The notes under the pieces are model-generated. The model was not told the DNA's origin. It saw only the letters and a program-made list of their open reading frames with translations, and made no database searches. A DNA stretch of 36,781 nt from Prosthecobacter sp. Lineage in GTDB: Bacteria; Verrucomicrobiota; Verrucomicrobiia; Verrucomicrobiales; Verrucomicrobiaceae. The stretch lies in the NCBI GenBank assembly GCA_017853885.1, contig JAFMIR010000036.1:1-36781 (forward strand), written 5' to 3'. The translations under genes and the position numbers were made by a program. Positions within the stretch are counted from its first letter, which is position 1. The number at the start of each line of letters is the position of its first letter. Below, in pieces: positions 30,032 to 36,781 of the stretch.

Positions 30032-33000
30032 TCACTCTGCGCCACTGCTGCGACGTTTGGACTCGTCATCCTCGCTTGTGCCATCGCCGCCGCCATAGCC
30101 CAGAACTTCAATTGTGATAATGGAAGGTGATTTTGATTCCTGCGTTGTTTGCTGGCTTTGTCTGGCAGCTTGTTGGGCAGCGGGAGAGCTGCTCGTGGCT
30201 GCGGTAGCAGCTGCGGCACTGGCAAGACCGCCGAGGGAAGGAGTTGCTACGGCAGGTGTGGATGGTGCGCCGGCAATGCCGCCTCCCACAGCGATGTTTC
30301 CAGCATTCAGGACAACTGACGCAGCAATGTTGAGATTACCTGTGGCACGAATGCCGGCATCACCGGCATCGACAGCTCCGATGGGTGCGATCAGATCGAC
30401 ATTGCCTGGTCGCACACCGGCGACGGTAGCGAGCACGCCAATGCCGCCACCGGTGGCGAGACCCGCAAGATCCGTGGCTACGCTGGCACTTTGAGGATCA
30501 ATCAGCACGCGTGTTGGAGGCGCGGACTGCACTGTTTTCGACGAGGACCCCGCAGCAATGTCTCCTACGCTTGACCATATCATGATGTCGCCTCCGCGCA
30601 GGGTGAAAATACGGGCGATGCCAATGCTGACATCATCATCAGCAAAAACAGCGATGTTGCCGCCTGACTCGGAGATGATGCCGGGTGGTGCGAGTGTCTC
30701 ACCGAGCACTGTTGAGGCAAGCTGGAGGCCGCCACCTGGTGCGAGGATGCTGATGTCTCCACCACTTTTCGTGCGCACATCGCGCGCCTGAGTGTAGATG
30801 TTGCCGGTGCCTGGGGTGGGTATAAAGGAATGGATCGCTTGGTCCCCTGCCGCATAAGTTCCCACGTCTGGACTGTTTGGGTCATTGCGATCCCGCCCCG
30901 CATTACGAAGCACGATGTAGAAGAGCGCGAGAGCGAGCTGCTTCTGCTGCTCTGCCGTCAACGAAGGGTCATTGAGGTTTACGGAAGGAACACCGAGCCA
31001 ATCGGCAAGGTCATTGAGGTGGCGCGCGCTACTGCCGAATTGATTCAAAAAGCTGCTGAAGTCCAATCCACTGCCTCCGAGGCCCGTTGAGATGTTGCCG
31101 AGCCCAGCGGCAAGCACAATATCAGCTCCTTCAAAGGGAAGATAGGGATTACGGCCGTTTCCGATGCTAGTGATACCGGTTCCGGTGCCATCCGTGTTGT
31201 TTGCTCCGGTGCCGAGATTCAAATCACGACCCGCGAGCACCTGCAGCGTGCCGGGGCCGTTGATCTGGATATCGCCTGCTTTCGGACGCTCTGTGGCGGA
31301 GGGTAGGTTGCCGAGAGTGACGGCTGCTGTGCGCAGTGGTGAATTGGCGTTGTAGGCAATGATGTCACGTCCAGCCGAGACTAGCGTGAGATCGCTGGAA
31401 CGAACGTTTTGAACATAGAATGCTACATCCGTGATATCCCGTGAAGCTAGTATGTTGGAGGCTTTGCCGGCGAATAGCGTAAGACCAGAAATATCTCCTC
31501 CCGCGGCATAAACGCGCAGTGGTGTGTTATCTGTAGCATGTAAGACGCCTGGAGCGTGAAGCTGTTGCTTCGCCTGAGTGGTCGCAAACTTGCCTGTGGT
31601 TGAGCCAGATTCTGTGAAGACAGCGTTGAGATTGTCGAGGAAGTTTGCGTTTGTTGTGCGGGCCGCCAGATTGTTCACAGCTGTGGGTGCGTCGGGATTA
31701 AAGAAAGTCTCGTAATAGGAGTAAGGCTTGAGAACACCGGGAACCGACGCAGGATTGGCATCTGAGAGATTCAATGTAGTCGAGCTCCATACATTGGTCT
31801 GGCGGCCCACAAGGATAGTTGAAGAAACGCCAGTGGGCACCAAACCGTTCAATGCACCAGTGGCAAGAAGTTCGATAGTGCCTGTAGGTGAGGGCGATAG
31901 GTTCATGCGGCCTGCTAGAGAGATGTTCCCGCTGAAGGCGATCGTCTTCAAAGTGCCAGGCATTAGTGTATTGAGTGTCTCAAAGGGGGCGACACTCGTC
32001 TCCGCTAGACGAAGCCAAGGCTGGTAGGCAGAGGCGGAGCTGGAGGAGAGTTGCAAAAGCTCGCCATGCCAAAGTGAAAGGATTGATGAAGGTTCGGCAG
32101 TGGTGGCTAGTGTGGCGGATTGGCGAATCGTGACATTGCCACCGAGTGAGTTGATATTCACTGTGCTGTTAGCGGCATAAGTGGAGAAGTAAGTCTTATA
32201 CCAGTGACGATTTGTGAGACCCTGCGGTAGAAGGGAAGGGTTTGCTGCAGGACCCAACAGCACATCGCCACGGGCGCTGACATCAAAACTGCTCTTGCCA
32301 AGGAACAAAGTGGTGGGTAGCCACGTGTCCTGCGGTTGCACTGCATTGCCAGATGCAAGGCGGCCGAGGGAGATGGAGCGCGTGGCATTCGTCGTGATGG
32401 CGCCACCGGCGGTCAGCGTGCCCGTGCCGCGCTCCACGTAATAAATGCCGCCGTCGATGTTGCGACCAGAGAGCACGGTGACATCACCGCCGCCGAGTTC
32501 GAGCAATCCGGCGGCGCTGGGCGTGCCGCGGGCAGTTCGGGCGTTTGTCGGCACATGTGCGCTGACGTTTTGCACATCACGTCCTGCTTCGAGTATCACG
32601 TTTCCACCACCAAGAGCTGCCACTCCATCGAAGAAGTTGCTGAAGTTCACCCACCACGTGGTCGAAGCTGCAACATCGTTGATGCGCTGGATACCGCTCT
32701 GGCGCACGTCGATGTTTCCATACTCACCGGCGGAGTTCACATAACCACGGCGCATCAACCAGTGGCTCGGAAGCTGACGCGAGGAATCCGCCACCAGCGT
32801 GCCTGCATCCCGCGTGAGATGCACGATATCACTGCCTGCCTGCACGCTTACATTGCCGCCCGCCATGCTGTATTGTACCGCGTAGAGTTGCTGAACTGCG
32901 CCAAGCTCGTTTTGAGGCACGTTGGCGGCCACGTTAGGTAGCACAAAGTCGTTCGCATTGAAAACCGTGGTGGCGGCAGGCACGGTCACACCGGCGGTAT

Positions 33001-36000
33001 AGATCGTGGCAAACTGATTGAGCAATTGCACATCGCGTCCAGCATTCACCTCGATGTCGCCAGTGCCGGTGCGGATGACTTGGAATCGGTTCGTCGCTGT
33101 CGGCGTGCCGGTGGTGGCAATGTTATTTTCCGGATTGATGGCGAGGCGCGTTAAGGCATTCGTGCCAGGTGAACTGTTCGCACCGGAACTTGTTGGAATG
33201 GCCTGTCCTGCGTCTTTGCCGAGCAACAGGGAGCCTGAGTTAGGAGTGAGCGAACCCAGAGCAACGGTTTGACGGAAGTTGGCGGCATTGATATCTGCTC
33301 CGGAGGTGAGTCGGAAGTTCCATGACTGTGAATTCACAGGTGCGTTGACGTTAAGAGCGTTGAGCGTGGCCATCCACATGCGTTCGACGAGCGGTATGGT
33401 TCCGGTGCTAGCTACTGTGAAGCCATCGCTGAGCGTGTTGTAAAATTCGAGATTGCCGCTGGCTCGCATTGTTAGCGTGCCCGCAGCATTGTTAGGGCCG
33501 TAGCGGAAGGTGGCGAGGTTCCAATCGGCCAGCGCGGCAGAGGTTGGTGTGCCGAGTGAGATGGTGCCGCCGCTGTTCACGATCTCTACGCCGGGTTGGA
33601 GCACGGAGACAGATTGAATGGAGGTATTTCCACCGAGCAAACGGGTGAACACGGCGTTGTAGTTCGCCATGAAGCTCGTGTTGTTGTTGTGGATTGTGGT
33701 CGTGTTGAGGCTTTCACCTGCGATGGCACTCGTTCCGGCACGAAGGATCACGTTGGCCTGATTGAAGCTGTAAGTGCGGAAGCCTTCGATCTCGATGCTG
33801 GAAGCGTCGAGGAAGGTGCCGGCGATAGGATCGATGAGCAGATCATTGAAGGTGCCGTTCTGACGGGCTCGGAGATGCACCTTGCCGCTGAACTGGCCGT
33901 GTGTGGCACTGTCGCTCGCTTTGGAATCGACTCGCAGATCGAGCGTGGAGCCGGCGGCGATGCTGATTGTGCCTGTGCCGGTAGATTCGATCCAGATGGC
34001 ACCACCTTTGCCCGCGTTGTCGAAACTCTGGCCGCGCACATTCAGCGTGGAGCCATTCGTCAATGCCACACCGCCGTTGGCGATGAGGTCGATGCGTCCG
34101 CCGGTGCTGCCGGAAGCATGGATCGTGCCGTTTACCGTTATCGCACCGCTGTCGAGTGCTAGGAGGAAGCGTTTTGAGTTCACGGTGCCGTCGATGCTGA
34201 TGCTGCCGGTGCGCACACGGAGCTTGCGCGATGCAGTGAAGGCACCTGCATTGAGGCGGGTATTCAAATCCGCAAAGGAGGTCAGAGTGCCGACATCGAG
34301 CTCAAAGCTGCCGGTGGAAGCCCCCTGCCCAGAGAGCGTGCCGTTGAGCGTGAACTGGCCTGCCGCATTGACGACGAGTGTTCCGGCATCGCCACCACCT
34401 GTCTGTGCGGCGAGGTTGATGACGCCGCCGGCGCCGACGATGACGTTGCCAGCATTCGCGGTAAGCGAAACACTGCCTGCATCCGTGTAACGTGTGACAT
34501 CAAAGAACTGCCTTGCGACGCCGCCAGCATTCAAAATGCCGTTCACCGTGACATCTCCGTTGCTGGCCCGCAGCGAAATGAGACCGCTGGGCAGCAGTAC
34601 ATCGTTTTCCGCGAGCACCGAGCTGCCTTCGAGCGTGAGCGAGGACCCTAAACCGAGCGTGGAGGGTGAAAACGATGTCGCCGGCTTGCTCAGATGAAGC
34701 AGGCCGCCGGCGGCGATGAGCTGCGAGGCCTTGCTTTCCGCCCGCAAAAAGGGCGAGACGATGCTCAAAGCATTCTGGGCACGGAAGGAGCCGGTGTCTC
34801 GCACGGTGACACCTTGCGTAGCCGTTAGCGTGACCGTGTTGAACTGGTCGATCGCGAGCGCGTTCTGACCGAGGGTGATTGTGTTGGCCGTGAGATTGAA
34901 GCTGCCCGTGGCCGCCGCCACGATGCCCGGCACAGTGGCGAGGGCGCTGTTGTCCAAAACGAGGCTTTGAGCCGTGAGATCAATGCTGCCACCGCTTTGA
35001 TTAAAACCGCGGATTTCACCTGCGTGGAGTTCTAAGGCTCCAGCAGCCGCAAACGAACCCGTGCCGTAAAAATCGATGGAAGAGTAACTGAGCAGTGAAA
35101 ACGAGTTCGAGGCCTGCAAAGCACTCAAAAGACCTCCGCCTAGCACCAAACCTGCGTTGGACTGCAAGGCTCCTGGGCTCGTGAGCTGAATGCTAATGCG
35201 TCCGCTATTGAGCTGGATCGTGCTAGCGGTGAGCTGCGTGCTTAGCGCGATCGATGTGGCATTTGTCGAGTCGAGCGTGACGGTGCGACCGGTGATCACC
35301 GCGTTCGTGCCGATGGTGAGCGTTGGTAGCGCGGAGGCTGTGACGCTACTGCGGGAGATTTGTGCGCCTGTGACACCACTCACACGAATCAACGCCCCAT
35401 TGCCAGTGATGACGAAAGCATCCGCGGAGCTCTGCGCACCGCTTTGAAGCAAGGAGGAACCGGCTGCGAGCGTCAAATTTTGCGTCGCCGCGAGGACGAC
35501 ATCCGTGCCAACCAAGGGCGAGCCCGCGTTGTCGAAGGTGAGATTCGTCGTGCGCACGGTGATACTGTCTGTGCTGCTGCGTTCACCGCCAATGAGCAGG
35601 CTTTCCGCGTTCCAGGCGCTGAGCAGCGAGGCATTCAACACGAGCTTGCCAGCCTGTGCGGGTGCTCCGGGGCCGGCGATGACAATGTCAATCGGGCTGC
35701 TGACATCGACACGTCCTCCACGGGCATTGTTGGCTCCAGCGGCGCTCACGAGGCCGCTGAGTTGCATCGATTGCTGAGCGCCGAAGAGAGCGTAACCGGC
35801 GTCGAGAGGTCCTCGGGTGACGGGTAGAGTGAGACGCTGCTGGGCGGCGCTGATGAAGCTTTGCGAATAGGCATCCGCATACTCGGCACGCACTTTCACG
35901 ATATTCTGCGGCGCGATTTCAAAGGACTGGTAGATCTGCGCGGAGGAGGCGGGATTGAGGCTGTTGAAGCGATAGCCGCTGGTGAGTACCGCGCCACCGG

Positions 36001-36781
36001 GCTTCACGTAGGAGTCCACCGGGTCGCCGGAGTCTGGCGTGAGCAGCATGGCACCGGGCAGCAAGGCGTAACGCGCCGGGAGGAGTGTGTAAGCACCAGC
36101 TGCAAGCAGCGAACTGCCGCGCAGATAGACCTGGTCACCGATTTGCAGTGAGCTGTTCGTGTAGCCTGTGTCACCGCCGAGGTTTGCGGCATTGATACCT
36201 GCGGTGGCAAACGCGGCGAAGGGCGCGAAGGAGGACGCGTAGCCGGGCAAGATGGCGAACACCGAATCGGAATCGAGGATGTCCTTCGTGCCGCCATTGC
36301 CCTGCACCCAGCGGTAGGCATAAAGCTCGCCACCGCCGCGGATGTCGAGCGTCGAACCGGCCTCGGTGGTGACGTTCTGCGCCGAAACACGCAAAGATTT
36401 CTCAGGCACCCCAGTTGCCGTGATGTCAAGCCCGGTCGGATCAATCCAGTTTGTGCCGTCTTTGAGCAGACCGTAGGGAATAACCACACCTGTATCAGTG
36501 TGTGGATCGATTCCAGAAACTGAAGTGGAAGAACCGGCGGCGAGAGTAATCTGCTGTGTGACGGGGACTGGAGAGTTGGTCACCAAGCCACGTGGTGCTG
36601 TGCCTGTACCGTCCCAGCCGAGGCGGATGCTGCCAAACGGGGCACGCAGCACGCCGGACTGCGTGATGGTCTGCGCGAAGATATTGAGGCGGCCTCCGGC
36701 GCTCAGCGGGAACTGCGGCGTGATACCCGATGAGGCAATGGTGACTGCTCCGCCATTGTAAGCGGTGATCGCGAAAGTGGA
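30032..36781 (-). CDS. Giant filamentous-haemagglutinin-type adhesin (5' end outside window)
   Basis: The frame stays open to the window edge: codons between 36653 and 36781 continue without stop in the same repeat style, so the gene extends to the right and at least 2249 residues are seen here. The body is a long run of short beta repeats rich in Asn, Thr, Ser, Ala and Gly (GGGDVTVLSGRNI, GNISLAG, LNAGNIAVGGG) typical of right-handed beta-helices of filamentous haemagglutinins. The C-terminus matches the DUF3739 end: VDLIAPIGAVDAGDAGIRATGNLNIAASVVLNAGNI, an Ala-rich linker, then PSIITIEVLGYGGGDG. Such proteins are usually secreted through a TpsB partner and act as adhesins. The N-terminal TPS domain, and any transporter gene, are not in this window. 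A TPR-like gene follows. Confidence 0.93.
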   Translation of the reverse strand, partial: STFAITAYNGGAVTIASSGITPQFPLSAGGRLNIFAQTITQSGVLRAPFGSIRLGWDGTGTAPRGLVTNSPVPVTQQITLAAGSSTSVSGIDPHTDTGVVIPYGLLKDGTNWIDPTGLDITATGVPEKSLRVSAQNVTTEAGSTLDIRGGGELYAYRWVQGNGGTKDILDSDSVFAILPGYASSFAPFAAFATAGINAANLGGDTGYTNSSLQIGDQVYLRGSSLLAAGAYTLLPARYALLPGAMLLTPDSGDPVDSYVKPGGAVLTSGYRFNSLNPASSAQIYQSFEIAPQNIVKVRAEYADAYSQSFISAAQQRLTLPVTRGPLDAGYALFGAQQSMQLSGLVSAAGANNARGGRVDVSSPIDIVIAGPGAPAQAGKLVLNASLLSAWNAESLLIGGERSSTDSITVRTTNLTFDNAGSPLVGTDVVLAATQNLTLAAGSSLLQSGAQSSADAFVITGNGALIRVSGVTGAQISRSSVTASALPTLTIGTNAVITGRTVTLDSTNATSIALSTQLTASTIQLNSGRISIQLTSPGALQSNAGLVLGGGLLSALQASNSFSLLSYSSIDFYGTGSFAAAGALELHAGEIRGFNQSGGSIDLTAQSLVLDNSALATVPGIVAAATGSFNLTANTITLGQNALAIDQFNTVTLTATQGVTVRDTGSFRAQNALSIVSPFLRAESKASQLIAAGGLLHLSKPATSFSPSTLGLGSSLTLEGSSVLAENDVLLPSGLISLRASNGDVTVNGILNAGGVARQFFDVTRYTDAGSVSLTANAGNVIVGAGGVINLAAQTGGGDAGTLVVNAAGQFTLNGTLSGQGASTGSFELDVGTLTSFADLNTRLNAGAFTASRKLRVRTGSISIDGTVNSKRFLLALDSGAITVNGTIHASGSTGGRIDLIANGGVALTNGSTLNVRGQSFDNAGKGGAIWIESTGTGTISIAAGSTLDLRVDSKASDSATHGQFSGKVHLRARQNGTFNDLLIDPIAGTFLDASSIEIEGFRTYSFNQANVILRAGTSAIAGESLNTTTIHNNNTSFMANYNAVFTRLLGGNTSIQSVSVLQPGVEIVNSGGTISLGTPTSAALADWNLATFRYGPNNAAGTLTMRASGNLEFYNTLSDGFTVASTGTIPLVERMWMATLNALNVNAPVNSQSWNFRLTSGADINAANFRQTVALGSLTPNSGSLLLGKDAGQAIPTSSGANSSPGTNALTRLAINPENNIATTGTPTATNRFQVIRTGTGDIEVNAGRDVQLLNQFATIYTAGVTVPAATTVFNANDFVLPNVAANVPQNELGAVQQLYAVQYSMAGGNVSVQAGSDIVHLTRDAGTLVADSSRQLPSHWLMRRGYVNSAGEYGNIDVRQSGIQRINDVAASTTWWVNFSNFFDGVAALGGGNVILEAGRDVQNVSAHVPTNARTARGTPSAAGLLELGGGDVTVLSGRNIDGGIYYVERGTGTLTAGGAITTNATRSISLGRLASGNAVQPQDTWLPTTLFLGKSSFDVSARGDVLLGPAANPSLLPQGLTNRHWYKTYFSTYAANSTVNINSLGGNVTIRQSATLATTAEPSSILSLWHGELLQLSSSSASAYQPWLRLAETSVAPFETLNTLMPGTLKTIAFSGNISLAGRMNLSPSPTGTIELLATGALNGLVPTGVSSTILVGRQTNVWSSTTLNLSDANPASVPGVLKPYSYYETFFNPDAPTAVNNLAARTTNANFLDNLNAVFTESGSTTGKFATTQAKQQLHAPGVLHATDNTPLRVYAAGGDISGLTLFAGKASNILASRDITDVAFYVQNVRSSDLTLVSAGRDIIAYNANSPLRTAAVTLGNLPSATERPKAGDIQINGPGTLQVLAGRDLNLGTGANNTDGTGTGITSIGNGRNPYLPFEGADIVLAAGLGNISTGLGGSGLDFSSFLNQFGSSARHLNDLADWLGVPSVNLNDPSLTAEQQKQLALALFYIVLRNAGRDRNDPNSPDVGTYAAGDQAIHSFIPTPGTGNIYTQARDVRTKSGGDISILAPGGGLQLASTVLGETLAPPGIISESGGNIAVFADDDVSIGIARIFTLRGGDIMIWSSVGDIAAGSSSKTVQSAPPTRVLIDPQSASVATDLAGLATGGGIGVLATVAGVRPGNVDLIAPIGAVDAGDAGIRATGNLNIAASVVLNAGNIAVGGGIAGAPSTPAVATPSLGGLASAAAATAATSSSPAAQQAARQSQQTTQESKSPSIITIEVLGYGGGDGTSEDDESKRRSSGAE

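Noticed and set aside
30032..36781. Tandem repeats in the adhesin gene as a CRISPR or satellite array
   Set aside because: The repetition is at protein level (beta-helix coils) and the DNA repeats are imperfect and in frame, so this is a repeat protein and not an array.
1..36781. tRNA, rRNA, transposase, integrase or CRISPR elements
   Set aside because: Intergenic gaps are short and none showed cloverleaf, repeat-spacer or terminal-repeat structure by eye. A tRNAscan-type or ISfinder-type search would settle it.

Overview
The window (about 36.8 kb) looks like a chromosomal segment from a Verrucomicrobia-type bacterium, for example a Prosthecobacter relative. This is inferred from the gene mix, not from a marker gene: a ThuA-domain secreted protein, a serine hydrolase with an SHD1-like N-terminus, a PEP-CTERM protein with a choice-of-anchor-I-type domain, metal genes in the style of planctomycetes and verrucomicrobia, betaine-lipid genes, and weak Shine-Dalgarno use. 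The envelope is Gram-negative: TolC, RND transporters, an outer-membrane barrel and an LpxH-like phosphoesterase are present. No rRNA, tRNA, CRISPR array, transposase or integrase was seen.

Region 1 (about 88-11716) is a heavy-metal resistance island. A leftward cluster (3611 to 88) encodes a multicopper oxidase joined to a C-terminal outer-membrane-like beta-barrel (a CopA-CopB-like fusion), a small TRASH/YHS-like lipoprotein, an HMA-MauE/DoxX membrane protein and an XRE regulator. Divergent from it (3727-5125) is a three-gene, translationally coupled unit with the order and logic of cnrYXH: a membrane anti-sigma candidate, a periplasmic metal sensor and an ECF sigma factor. A zinc-ribbon lipoprotein follows. 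A second leftward cluster (11716 to 5615) encodes a Cys/His-rich exported protein, a TolC/CzcC-type channel, an unusually short adaptor, a CzcA/CusA-type RND pump and a small exported protein. The RND carries the DFGx3DGAx3VEN signature associated with divalent-cation pumps. The adaptor and the last protein of the operon end in nearly the same Cys/His tail. A likely model is that the sigma unit senses periplasmic metal and turns on the oxidase cluster and the efflux cluster together.

Region 2 (about 11793-19965) is mixed chromosomal material: a ThuA protein, a lone RND-type adaptor, prfA and rpmE (with a clear terminator after rpmE), thiS, a two-domain FtsX-type permease without its ATPase, a secreted alpha/beta hydrolase, and a Fur/Zur-type repressor with a His-rich N-terminus.

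Region 3 (about 19966-24250) is visibly more A/T-rich. It holds an LpxH-like metallophosphoesterase, two anchored proteins of unknown function and the PEP-CTERM protein.

Region 4 (about 24270-36781) holds an unrecognised 571-residue protein (GTG start), a Cys-free ArsR-fold regulator with a lysine-rich tail, btaB and btaA for diacylglyceryl betaine lipid synthesis, a membrane-anchored TPR-like protein, and a very large filamentous-haemagglutinin-type adhesin whose 5' end lies beyond the right edge.
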